A program made the translations under genes and the position numbers. A model generated the notes under the pieces. The model was not told the DNA's origin, searched no databases, and saw only the letters and a list, made by a program, of their open reading frames with translations. From Bradyrhizobium sp. JYMT SZCCT0180 (GTDB taxonomy: Bacteria; Pseudomonadota; Alphaproteobacteria; Rhizobiales; Xanthobacteraceae): a stretch of 64,000 nucleotides of DNA. The stretch covers positions 1-64,000 of the forward strand of contig NZ_JAFCLZ010000035.1 in NCBI RefSeq assembly GCF_018130165.1, given 5' to 3'. Positions 43,584-51,941 of the stretch are shown in pieces; within the stretch, counting starts at the first letter, position 1, and the number at the start of each line of letters is the position of its first letter.

Positions 43584-44870
43584 ATGCAGGGAACCATCGA
43601 ACTCACCCAGGATTCCAATGAACTGGACTCCCGGCAAAAGGCCGCACGCGAGCGCGCTTATTCGCTGCCGCTGGCCGAGTTCGACCCCGGCGATCCCGAA
43701 CTGTTCAAGACCGATACCTTCTGGCCGTATTTCGACCGGCTGCGCCGGGAAGCGCCGGTGCATTACTGCAAGGACAGCATGTTCGGGCCGTATTGGTCGA
43801 TCACCAAATACAACGACATCATGGATATCGAGACCAACCACGCGGTGTTCTCGTCGGCGGCCTATCTCGGCGGCATCACCATCCGCGACGTCGCAACCGA
43901 TCTGCGCCGCGAAAGCTTCATCGCCATGGACCAGCCGCGCCACTCGGCGCAGCGCAAGACCGTGGCACCGATGTTCACGCCGACCCATCTCGACCAGCTT
44001 GCGATCAACATCCGCAAGCGTTCGGCCGAATGCCTCGACAACCTGCCGCGCGGCGAAGTGTTCGACTGGGTCGACCGGGTCTCGATCGAGCTGACCACGC
44101 AGATGCTCGCCGTGCTGTTCGACTTCCCCTGGGAGGACCGCCGCAAGCTGACGCGCTGGTCCGACATTGCGACGACGATCCCCGGGCCCGGCGGCCTCGT
44201 CCCGACCGAAGAAGCGCGGCAGGCCGAGCTTCTGGAATGCGCGACCTATTTCGCCACGCTGTGGAAAGACCGGATCAATCAGCCGCCGAAGAGCGATCTG
44301 CTGTCGATGATGGCGCACAGCGAAGCCACCCGCGACATGGACCCGAAGAACTTCCTCGGCAACCTGATCCTCTTGATCGTCGGCGGCAACGACACCACCC
44401 GCAACACGCTGTCGGGCAGCATCTATGCGCTGAGCAAAAATCCGGATCAGTACAAGAAGCTGCGCGACAATCCCGCGCTGATCGACAGTTTCGTGCCCGA
44501 GGTGATCCGCTGGCAGACGCCGCTGGCGCATATGCGGCGCACCGCGCTCGAGGACATCGAGTTCCGCGGCAAGCAGATCAAGAAGGGCGACAAGGTCGTG
44601 ATGTGGTACGTCTCGGGCAACCGCGACGAAGAAATCATCGATCGGCCCTACGAGTTCATCATCGACCGCGCCCGGCCGCGCACCCACATCTCGTTCGGCT
44701 TCGGCATCCACCGCTGCGTTGGTTTGCGGCTGGCGGAACTTCAATTGAAGATTATCTGGGAAGAGATCCTCAAGCGCTTCGACAAGATCGAGGTGATGGA
44801 TGAGCCGAAGCGGGTTTATTCAAGCTTTGTCAAGGGTTACGAGACCCTGCCCGCCCGCATCTCGAACTAG
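43584..44870 (+). CDS. Cytochrome P450, CYP153-like alkane/fatty-acid hydroxylase
   Basis: 428 residues with AGGGAG before ATG 43584. The heme-binding loop is FGFGIHRCVGLRLAELQL (Cys near residue 377), the I-helix is LIVGGNDTTRNTLSG, and ExxR lies in VPEVIRW. Diagnostic CYP153 features are PVHYCKDSMFGPYWSITKYN, ELTTQMLAVLFDFPWEDRRK and QTPLAHMRRTA, remembered from CYP153A6-type enzymes. CYP153s hydroxylate terminal C-H bonds of alkanes or fatty acids, using a ferredoxin and reductase, neither of which is encoded here. It is followed by a second, similar P450 in tandem. Confidence 0.88.
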   Translation: MQGTIELTQDSNELDSRQKAARERAYSLPLAEFDPGDPELFKTDTFWPYFDRLRREAPVHYCKDSMFGPYWSITKYNDIMDIETNHAVFSSAAYLGGITIRDVATDLRRESFIAMDQPRHSAQRKTVAPMFTPTHLDQLAINIRKRSAECLDNLPRGEVFDWVDRVSIELTTQMLAVLFDFPWEDRRKLTRWSDIATTIPGPGGLVPTEEARQAELLECATYFATLWKDRINQPPKSDLLSMMAHSEATRDMDPKNFLGNLILLIVGGNDTTRNTLSGSIYALSKNPDQYKKLRDNPALIDSFVPEVIRWQTPLAHMRRTALEDIEFRGKQIKKGDKVVMWYVSGNRDEEIIDRPYEFIIDRARPRTHISFGFGIHRCVGLRLAELQLKIIWEEILKRFDKIEVMDEPKRVYSSFVKGYETLPARISN

Positions 44871-44977
44871 GGAGCCAGTTCCGCCCAAATCGGCACGGGC
44901 TTTGCGCATCGAGCGTCTGCAAGTTATAGTCTAATACATTTCCTATTGCGTTTGCTTGCACCCAGGGATGACAGACG

Positions 44978-46249
44978 ATGAACGTCCAGACCGCGATCCG
45001 AGGCGACCGACAAGAGCTCCTGCGCGCCGCGCGCGAGGAGGCCTATTCGACGCCGCTCAGCGAATTTCACCCCGGTGCGCCAAAGCTGTTCCAGAACGAC
45101 ACGTTGTGGCCGTGGTTCGAACGGCTGCGCAAGGAAGCGCCGGTACATTACTGCACCAACGCGCCGATCGAGCCCTATTGGTCGGTGACCAAATACAACG
45201 ACATCATGCATGTCGACACCAACCACGGCACCTTCTCATCCGACTCGACGCTCGGCGGCATCTCGATCCGTGACGTGCCGCCCGGCTATGATTATCCGAG
45301 TTTCATCGCGATGGACCAGCCGCGGCACTCGGCGCAGCGCAAGACGGTGTCGCCGATGTTCACGCCGACGCATCTGGACGAGCTGGCAAAACTGATCCGC
45401 GAGCGCGCCTGCAAGGTGCTCGACAATCTGCCGCGCAACGAGACCTTCAACTTCGTCGACCGCGTCTCGATCGAACTGACGACGCAGATGCTGGCAACCC
45501 TGTTCGACTTCCCCTGGGAAGAACGGCGCAAGCTGACGCGCTGGTCCGACGTCTCGACCGCGCTGCCCAAGAGCGGCGTCGTGGAATCGCCCGAACAGCG
45601 ACGCCAGGAAATGGACGAATGCTACGCCTATTTCTCAAAGCTCTGGAATGAGCGCGTCAACAGCGAGCCGCGCAACGACCTGCTCTCCATGATGGCCCAT
45701 AGCGAAGCGACGCGGCACATGGACCCCGACAATCTGATGGGCAACATCATCCTCCTGATCGTCGGCGGCAACGACACCACCCGCAACACCATGAGCGGCT
45801 CGGTGCTGGCGCTGAACGAGCATCCCGAGCAATACCAGAAGCTGCGCGACAATCCGGCATTGATCGACAGCATGGTGCCGGAAGTGATCCGCTGGCAGAC
45901 TCCCTTGGCGCATATGCGCCGCACCGCGCTGGTCGATACCGAAATCGGCGGCAAGAAGATCGCAAAGGGCGATCGCGTCGTGATGTGGTACGTCTCCGGC
46001 AACCGCGACGAGGAAGGTATCGAAAAGCCCGACGAGTTCATCATCGACCGCGCCCGGCCGCGCACCCACCTGTCGTTCGGCTTCGGCATCCACCGCTGCG
46101 TCGGCATGCGGCTGGCCGAGTTGCAGCTCAAGATCGTGTGGCAGGAAATGCTGAAGCGGTTCGATCGCATCGAGGTGGTCGGCGAGCCGAAGCGGGTCTA
46201 TTCCAGTTTCGTGCGCGGCATCGAATCCCTGCCGGTGCGGATTTCTTGA
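44978..46249 (+). CDS. Cytochrome P450, second CYP153-like enzyme
   Basis: 423 residues, with an AGGGATG site before ATG 44978. It shares with its neighbour the I-helix LIVGGNDTTRNTMSGS, the PLAHMRRTA K'-region, and FGFGIHRCVGMRLAELQL. The N-terminal third differs more (PVHYCTNAPIEPYWSVTKYN), including the substrate-contact loop after GGISIRDVPPG, so substrate range may differ. The two genes read in the same direction 107 bases apart, a tandem duplication with divergence. Electron-transfer partners must come from elsewhere in the genome. Confidence 0.88.
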   Translation: MNVQTAIRGDRQELLRAAREEAYSTPLSEFHPGAPKLFQNDTLWPWFERLRKEAPVHYCTNAPIEPYWSVTKYNDIMHVDTNHGTFSSDSTLGGISIRDVPPGYDYPSFIAMDQPRHSAQRKTVSPMFTPTHLDELAKLIRERACKVLDNLPRNETFNFVDRVSIELTTQMLATLFDFPWEERRKLTRWSDVSTALPKSGVVESPEQRRQEMDECYAYFSKLWNERVNSEPRNDLLSMMAHSEATRHMDPDNLMGNIILLIVGGNDTTRNTMSGSVLALNEHPEQYQKLRDNPALIDSMVPEVIRWQTPLAHMRRTALVDTEIGGKKIAKGDRVVMWYVSGNRDEEGIEKPDEFIIDRARPRTHLSFGFGIHRCVGMRLAELQLKIVWQEMLKRFDRIEVVGEPKRVYSSFVRGIESLPVRIS

Positions 46250-46409
46250 GCGAGCTCAATCCGTCTGAAGCTATCAACGCCAAGGCTTTACCGGCCCCTA
46301 TAACATCGCGGCATGGCAGCTTGAACCAGATGAGAAGGCCGCACTGCGGTCTTCTGGGCTAAACCTTGGGCGTGGTCACGCAGGAGACGTGACCGGAACC
46401 GAGGCTGCC

Positions 46410-46976
46410 ATGAACGATGCTGCTGTCAGGGATGACGCCAAAGACGATACCCAGGCCGGGCAAAGCTGGCCGCTCCATATCTACAAGACGCTGAAAGCGC
46501 ATGGCGTCTCGCAAATCTCCTATGTTCCGGATGCCGGCCACACCCGGCTGATCGAGCTGTCGCACGCCGATCCCGCGATCCAGACCACCGTGTTGACCAC
46601 CGAAGAGGAAGGCGTCGCGCTGTCCGCCGGCGCCTGGCTCGGCGGCGACCGCTCAGTGCTGTTGATGCAGTCGAGCGGCGTCGGCAATTGCGTGAATATG
46701 TTCTCGCTGGCCGCGAGCTGCCGCCTGCCTTTCCTGACATTGGTGACGATGCGCGGCGAATGGGCCGAGTTCAACCCGTGGCAAATCCCGATGGGGAGAG
46801 CGACGCCGCAGGCCTTCGAAATCATGGGTATCACCGTGTTCAGGCTCGAACGGCCCGAAGACGCGGAAGAGATTATTTCGGCCGCCTGTTCGCTGGCATT
46901 CGAGAGCGACCAGCAGATCGCGGTGCTGATTTCGCAGCGCATGCTCGGCCGCAAGAAATGGACGGAGACGAAGTGA
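46410..46976 (+). CDS. ThDP decarboxylase subunit, PYR-domain half (sulfopyruvate/phosphonopyruvate decarboxylase-like)
   Basis: 188 residues from ATG 46410 (GAGG upstream). The protein is a free-standing PYR domain: YVPDAGHTRLIELSHADPAI followed by the catalytic Glu region TTEEEGVALSAGAWLGG, then SCRLPFLTLVTMRGEWAEFN. It overlaps the next gene by one base (TGATG), which supplies the PP domain, so the two make one heteromeric enzyme like ComD/ComE sulfopyruvate decarboxylase. The actual 2-keto-acid substrate is unknown. It lies downstream of the P450 pair in the same orientation. Confidence 0.8.
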   Translation: MNDAAVRDDAKDDTQAGQSWPLHIYKTLKAHGVSQISYVPDAGHTRLIELSHADPAIQTTVLTTEEEGVALSAGAWLGGDRSVLLMQSSGVGNCVNMFSLAASCRLPFLTLVTMRGEWAEFNPWQIPMGRATPQAFEIMGITVFRLERPEDAEEIISAACSLAFESDQQIAVLISQRMLGRKKWTETK

Positions 46977-47566
46977 TGGTCCAGAATTTTACGCTTGGTC
47001 GCCGCGAGGCCGTCAGGTCGTTGCTCGCCGATCGCAAGGACCTGCTCGTGGTAACCGGGCTCGGCTCGGCGTCCTACGACGTGTTCGATGCCGGTGAGCA
47101 TCCCGGTAATTTCTATTTGTGGGGCGCGATGGGCGGAGCCGGAATGGTCGGCCTTGGCCTTGCGCTGGCACAGCCGAAGCGGCCGGTCGCCGTCATCACC
47201 GGCGACGGCGAGCAGTTGATGGGGATCGGCAGCCTGCTGACCATCGCCACCAAGACGCCCGGCAATTTGACCATCGTCATTCTCGACAACGGCCATTTTG
47301 GCGAGACCGGCATGCAGGTCAGCCATTCCGGTCTCGGCGCCCAGCTCGACGTGATCGCGACCGGCGCGGGCTTTCGCTCGGTCACCGAGATCACCGACAT
47401 CAAGGGCGTCAACGATTATCGGCCGACGCTGCAGCGCACCGACGCCGGGCCGCGGCTGGCGCGCATTCGTATCGCCACCGGCCATGTCGATCGTGCGCTG
47501 CCGCCGCGCGACGGTGTGTTCCTGAAGAACCGGTTCCGGGAAAATCTGGGGTTTGCGGTTACGTAA
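46976..47566 (+). CDS. ThDP decarboxylase subunit, PP-domain half
   Basis: 196 residues; ATG 46976-46978 overlaps the TGA of the PYR subunit, so the pair is translationally coupled. The PP-domain cofactor motif is VITGDGEQLMGIGSLLTIAT followed by ILDNGHFGETGMQ, with the GDG...N magnesium/ThDP signature. The C-terminus (VDRALPPRDGVFLKNRFREN) is as in the phosphonopyruvate/sulfopyruvate decarboxylase family. The enzyme is cytoplasmic. Its gene converges with the LysR gene, six bases between stops. Confidence 0.8.
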   Translation: MVQNFTLGRREAVRSLLADRKDLLVVTGLGSASYDVFDAGEHPGNFYLWGAMGGAGMVGLGLALAQPKRPVAVITGDGEQLMGIGSLLTIATKTPGNLTIVILDNGHFGETGMQVSHSGLGAQLDVIATGAGFRSVTEITDIKGVNDYRPTLQRTDAGPRLARIRIATGHVDRALPPRDGVFLKNRFRENLGFAVT

Positions 47567-47571
47567 TCGCC

Positions 47572-48495
47572 TCAGCCGACCTGGATATCCCAGAGGCCTT
47601 CCTTGCGGCAGGCCTCGACCTCCTTGCGGAGCAGATCAGTGACGAGCGTGATGGCGGTCGAACCGGGATGCTCGATGGGGGACGCGATGGTGAGTTCGCG
47701 CATCGGCGCCGGTTTCGAAATCGTGGCAACTTCCAGCCGGCCATCGGCGACTTCCGCACGCAGCGAGGACGGCGGCAGCAGGGCGTATCCGAGCCCCTCC
47801 TCGACCAGGCTGGTCAGGACGCGAAACGAGTCCGCCTCGACCTGCACATCGAGCTTCAATTTCTTCTTTGCCGCCGCATGCTCGATCAGAGTCCGGAGCC
47901 CGTGCGAATGACTGGGCAACACCAGCCGCTGCCGCAGCAGCCAGTCGATATCGACCTGCTTCTTCTTCGTCAGCCCGCAACCGCGCGGGCCGACGGCCAC
48001 GATCTTGTCGCGGCCGAGGTGTTGCACGGTGAGGTGCAGATCGGCCGACGGCCCGTAGATCACGGCGAGATCCATCTGGCCGCGGTGCAACCATTCGATC
48101 AAATGCCCGCTGTAGCTCTCGACGATGCAGAGCGAGATGCCCGGGTAGCTTTCCACGGTACGGCGGGCGAGGCGCGCGGAAATCACGCAGCTCACCGTTG
48201 GAACCAGACCCAGCACCACCCGTCCCGACGGCGGCCCGCCGGAGGACTGGATATCGTCGCGAATTTGATCGATTTGCCGGACGATGCCGGCGGTCCGCGC
48301 CAGCAGCAGGCGGCCGGCTTCGGTCAGCACCATGCCGCGGCCGTTGCGGGTAAACAGCTCGGCGCGCAGCTCGTGTTCGAGCAGCTTGATCTGGCGGCTC
48401 AGCGCCGGCTGCGCGACCCGCAACGTGTCGGAGGCCTTGCTAAGGCTTCCGAGTTCAGCCACGCAACTGAACGTCCTCAGCTGTCGGAAATCCAT
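47572..48495 (-). CDS. LysR-family transcriptional regulator
   Basis: 307 residues from the ATG at 48493-48495; the longer frame adds 16 residues ahead of MDFRQLRTFSCVAELGSLSK, the canonical LysR start. The helix-turn-helix reads ASDTLRVAQPALSRQIKLLE. The effector domain follows (GRVVLGLVPTVSCVISARLA). It is divergent from the acyl-CoA dehydrogenase operon that starts at 48606, and by the usual LysR arrangement probably controls it. The intergenic region of 110 bases is AT-rich. Confidence 0.87.
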   Translation of the reverse strand: MDFRQLRTFSCVAELGSLSKASDTLRVAQPALSRQIKLLEHELRAELFTRNGRGMVLTEAGRLLLARTAGIVRQIDQIRDDIQSSGGPPSGRVVLGLVPTVSCVISARLARRTVESYPGISLCIVESYSGHLIEWLHRGQMDLAVIYGPSADLHLTVQHLGRDKIVAVGPRGCGLTKKKQVDIDWLLRQRLVLPSHSHGLRTLIEHAAAKKKLKLDVQVEADSFRVLTSLVEEGLGYALLPPSSLRAEVADGRLEVATISKPAPMRELTIASPIEHPGSTAITLVTDLLRKEVEACRKEGLWDIQVG

Positions 48496-48605
48496 GCTTG
48501 CCAATCTTGGAATGCAGGTTAATACGCTATAACAATTGAGCATAGGGACTTCACCGTAATTTCACAACTGCAAGCCCATCCCCAATCACAACGACGGCAC
48601 TTCAA

Positions 48606-49775
48606 ATGACCGCACACGAACAACCCGACGAGTACGCCGATATCCGCAACGCAGTCGCGAAACTCTGCGCCCAGTTCCCCGGCGAATACTGGCGCAAGCT
48701 CGACCGCGAGATGAAATATCCGAGCGAGTTCGTCGATGCGCTGACGCAGGCGGGCTATCTCTCGGTGCTGATCCCCGAGGAATATAACGGCGCCGGGCTG
48801 AAACTGTCGGCGGCGGCCGCGATCCTCGAAGAAATCCAGCGCGCCGGCTGCAATGGCGGCGGCTGCCACGCCCAGATGTACACGATGGGCACGCTGCTGC
48901 GGCACGGCAGCGACGAGCAGAAGGCAAAATGGCTGCCCAAGATCGCCAGCGGTGAATTGCGGCTGCAGGCGTTCGGTGTCACCGAGCCGACCAGCGGCAC
49001 CGATACCTCCTCGCTGAAGACCTTTGCCAAGCGCGACGGCAACAACGGCTACATCGTCAACGGCCAGAAGATCTGGACCAGCCGCGCCGAATATTCCGAC
49101 CTGATGATCCTCTTGGCGCGCACCACGCCAAAAGAGGATGCGAAGAAGCGCACCGATGGTCTGTCGGTGTTCATCGTCGACATGCGCGAAGCGAAAGGCA
49201 ACGGCCTCGAGATCCGCCCGATCCGCACCATGATGAACCACGCCACCACGGAAGTGTTCTTCACGGACATGCGGGTGCCCGCCGAAAACCTGATCGGCGA
49301 GGAAGGCAAGGGTTTTCGCTACATCCTGTCCGGCATGAACGCCGAGCGTATCCTGATTGCCGCGGAATGCATTGGCGACGCCAAATGGTTCATCGCCAAA
49401 GCCACCGCCTATGCCAAGGAGCGCGTGGTGTTTGGCCGTCCGATCGGCCAGAACCAGGGCGTCCAGTTCCCGATCGCCAAGGCTTACGCGCAGATGCGCG
49501 CGGCCGAACTGATGGTGAAGGAAGCCACCCGCAAATATGAAGCCGGGCTCGATTGCGGCGCCGAGGCCAACATGGCCAAGATGCTGGCCGCGGACGCTTC
49601 CTGGGAAGCCGCCAATGCCTGCGTGCAGACCCATGGCGGCTTTGCGTTCGCCGAGGAATACGACGTCGAGCGCAAGTTCCGTGAGACGCGGCTCTATCAG
49701 GTGGCGCCGATCTCGACCAATCTCATTTTGTCCTTCGTGTCCGAGCACGTGCTCGGCATGCCCCGCTCCTACTGA
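48606..49775 (+). CDS. Acyl-CoA dehydrogenase family protein
   Basis: 389 residues. AFGVTEPTSGTDTSSLKTFA and GYIVNGQKIWTSRAEYSDLM are the FAD/substrate loop; the catalytic-region helix is RYILSGMNAERILIAAECIG, with Glu at the usual G-motif position. The C-terminal QTHGGFAFAEEYDVERKFRE and RLYQVAPISTNLILSFVSEH match the family. It is the first gene of an operon with a CoA-transferase and a MaoC-type hydratase. The combination (activation, oxidation, hydration) suggests degradation of a particular short, probably branched or dicarboxylic, acid. Confidence 0.87.
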   Translation: MTAHEQPDEYADIRNAVAKLCAQFPGEYWRKLDREMKYPSEFVDALTQAGYLSVLIPEEYNGAGLKLSAAAAILEEIQRAGCNGGGCHAQMYTMGTLLRHGSDEQKAKWLPKIASGELRLQAFGVTEPTSGTDTSSLKTFAKRDGNNGYIVNGQKIWTSRAEYSDLMILLARTTPKEDAKKRTDGLSVFIVDMREAKGNGLEIRPIRTMMNHATTEVFFTDMRVPAENLIGEEGKGFRYILSGMNAERILIAAECIGDAKWFIAKATAYAKERVVFGRPIGQNQGVQFPIAKAYAQMRAAELMVKEATRKYEAGLDCGAEANMAKMLAADASWEAANACVQTHGGFAFAEEYDVERKFRETRLYQVAPISTNLILSFVSEHVLGMPRSY

Positions 49776-49784
49776 GAACACATA

Positions 49785-50912
49785 ATGCTGCCGCTTGAAG
49801 GATTGATCGTCGTCGCCGTCGAACAGGCGGTCGCTGCGCCGTTTTGCAGTTCGCGGCTGGCGGATGCCGGCGCCCATGTCATCAAGGTGGAACGCCCCGA
49901 GGGCGATTTTGCCCGTGGCTACGACGCCGCGGCGAAGGGACAGAGCAGCTATTTCGTCTGGCTCAACCGCGGCAAGAATTCCGTGGTCGTCGACCTCGCG
50001 ACCAAAGAGGGGCGCGCGGCGATGGAGGAGCTGATCGCCAGCGCCGACGTGCTGTTGCAGAACCTCAAGCCTGGCTCGATGGACAAGCTCGGCTTCTCGC
50101 TGGAGCGCTTGCGCAAGGATTATCCGGCGCTGATCTGCTGCACCATATCAGGCTATGGCGATGACGGCCCCTATGCCGACCGCAAGGCCTATGACCTCCT
50201 GATCCAGGCCGAGAGCGGTCTCGCCTCGATCACCGGCGGACCGGAAGGCCCGTCCCGCGTCGGCATTTCCGTCGTCGATATCGCGACCGGCGCCACCGCG
50301 CATGCTTCGATCCTCGAAGCGCTCATTGCACGCGGACGCACCGGCAAGGGCGCCGATATCCGGATCTCGATGTTCGACGTGATGGCCGACTGGATGGCGG
50401 TGCCGCTGATCAATTCGGAAGCCGGCAATCCGCCGAAGCGGATGGCGCTGGCGCATCCGTCCATTGCGCCCTACGGCGTATTCCAGTCGAAGGACGGCAA
50501 GGGCATTCTGATCTCGATCCAGAGCGAGCGCGAGTGGAAGAAGCTCTGCGCCGAGGTGCTGGATCAGCCCGACCTGCCCAATGATCCCCGCTTGGCCAAC
50601 ATGGTCGAGCGCGTCAGGAATCGCACTGTGACCGACAAGATCGTGGCCGACAGCTTTGCCACGATGGATCGCGTCGATCTGCTGAAGCGGCTGGCGGACG
50701 CCGACATCGCCTTTGCCGAGGTCAACACCATGGCCGACCTTGCCGTACATCCCCATCTGCGCCGTATCGAGGTCGAAACGCCGAAGGGCAAGGTCAGCTA
50801 CGCCGCGCCGGCTGCGATCTTCGTCGGCGAGAGCAGGCATTACGGCGCGGTGCCTGCGATCGGCGAGCACGTCGAACTCCCCAAGGCTTCTGCACGGGCA
50901 AAATCGTCATGA
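49785..50912 (+). CDS. CaiB/BaiF family CoA-transferase
   Basis: 375 residues, starting nine bases after the acyl-CoA dehydrogenase stop. Class III CoA-transferase features: RLADAGAHVIKVERPEGDFA at the N-terminus, WLNRGKNSVVVDLATKEGRA, and LKPGSMDKLGFSLERLRKDY. The covalently used Asp is expected in the AYDLLIQAESGL region (Asp near residue 133). These enzymes move CoA between carboxylic acids. Together with the next gene, it resembles the mesaconyl-CoA transferase/hydratase pair of the 3-hydroxypropionate cycle, but the substrate here is not proven. Confidence 0.87.
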   Translation: MLPLEGLIVVAVEQAVAAPFCSSRLADAGAHVIKVERPEGDFARGYDAAAKGQSSYFVWLNRGKNSVVVDLATKEGRAAMEELIASADVLLQNLKPGSMDKLGFSLERLRKDYPALICCTISGYGDDGPYADRKAYDLLIQAESGLASITGGPEGPSRVGISVVDIATGATAHASILEALIARGRTGKGADIRISMFDVMADWMAVPLINSEAGNPPKRMALAHPSIAPYGVFQSKDGKGILISIQSEREWKKLCAEVLDQPDLPNDPRLANMVERVRNRTVTDKIVADSFATMDRVDLLKRLADADIAFAEVNTMADLAVHPHLRRIEVETPKGKVSYAAPAAIFVGESRHYGAVPAIGEHVELPKASARAKSS

Positions 50913-51763
50913 CGGAAAAACTCGACCTCGACCATTTGCGCGGCTGGATCGGAAAAACCACCGAGGCCTCGGACACCGTCACCGCGCAACTCGTCAAGGG
51001 TTTGCGCGCGACGCTGTTTCAGGAGATCAGCGAACCCAAAACCGGCGACGCTGCGCCCTGGACCACGCATTGGTGCCTGGCCCAGCCGGTGTTTCCGATG
51101 TCGATGCTCGGCCCGGACGGTCATCCGACCCGCGGCGGTTTCCTGCCGCCGGTGCCGCTGCCGCGCCGAATGTGGGCCGGCGGCGAACTCGAATTCCTGG
51201 ATGCGTTGCGCGTCGGCGATGAAGCCAAGCGCACCTCGCGCATTGCCGACGTCACCATGAAGACCGGCAGCACCGGCGCATTATGTTTTGTCGCAGTCGA
51301 ACACACCATCACGACACCGCGCGGCGTTGCGATCCGCGAGCGTCAGGACATCGTCTACCGCGACCTGTCGGGCGCGGCGCCGGCCGCCCCTGCCAAGGCG
51401 CCCCCGCCGCCACCGGTCGCAAAGCACCGCGAGAGCCACATGGCCGACCCCGTGCTGCTGTTCCGCTACTCGGCGCTGACCTTCAACGGCCACCGCATCC
51501 ATTACGACCGCGACTACGTCACCAAGGTCGAAGGCTATCCGGGTCTCGTGTTCCACGGCCCGCTGCAGGCGGCCCTGATCGTGGAGTTCGCCGCCAAACT
51601 GCACGGCGGCGCGGCGCCGAAGAAACTTGGCTATCGCGGCGTGCAGCCGCTGTTCGAAGGCAGCGAGTTCTCGGTCAATGCCGACGACACCGGCGCCGGC
51701 ATGGAGCTGTGGACCGCCAATTCGGACGGCCAGCCGACCATGAAGGGTACGGCCAGCTGGTAA
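50909..51763 (+). CDS. MaoC/FAS1-like dehydratase domain protein (mesaconyl-C4-CoA hydratase-like)
   Basis: 284 residues; its ATG overlaps the preceding gene's stop (ATGA). The N-terminal half is a FAS1-like dehydratase domain (EASDTVTAQLVKGLRATLFQ, WAGGELEFLDALRVGDEAKR); the C-terminal half is a hotdog/MaoC domain with LTFNGHRIHYDRDYVTKVEG followed by YPGLVFHGPLQAALI, containing the hydratase Asp-His pair. This two-hotdog layout matches 3-methylfumaryl/mesaconyl-C4-CoA hydratases. It hydrates an enoyl-CoA and completes the three-gene operon. Confidence 0.85.
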   Translation: MTEKLDLDHLRGWIGKTTEASDTVTAQLVKGLRATLFQEISEPKTGDAAPWTTHWCLAQPVFPMSMLGPDGHPTRGGFLPPVPLPRRMWAGGELEFLDALRVGDEAKRTSRIADVTMKTGSTGALCFVAVEHTITTPRGVAIRERQDIVYRDLSGAAPAAPAKAPPPPPVAKHRESHMADPVLLFRYSALTFNGHRIHYDRDYVTKVEGYPGLVFHGPLQAALIVEFAAKLHGGAAPKKLGYRGVQPLFEGSEFSVNADDTGAGMELWTANSDGQPTMKGTASW

Positions 51764-51769
51764 GCTAGG

Positions 51770-51931
51770 TCGTCATTGCGAGCCACCCGGTCGGCGCGAA
51801 GCGCCGCCGGATGACAGGCTCCGCAGAGCAATCCATCTTGACTGCGGGCAAAAATCTGGATTGCTTCGTCGCGTAGCCTGTCATCGGGCGCGCGCTCGCG
51901 CGACCCGTTGGCTCCTCGCAATGACGAAATA
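51770..51931. repeat. Composite palindromic dispersed repeat (CGTCATTGCGAG type)
   Basis: The outer arms GTCGTCATTGCGAG and CTCGCAATGACGA pair over about 160 bases. Inside are ATGACAGGCTCCGCAGAGCA and TGTCATCGGGCGCGCGCTCG followed by CGCGACCCGTTGG, shared with the repeats at 63216-63346 and 63907-64000. It lies just before the TTG-started benzoylformate decarboxylase gene. Confidence 0.75.
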
Positions 51932-51941
51932 AGGACATCCC

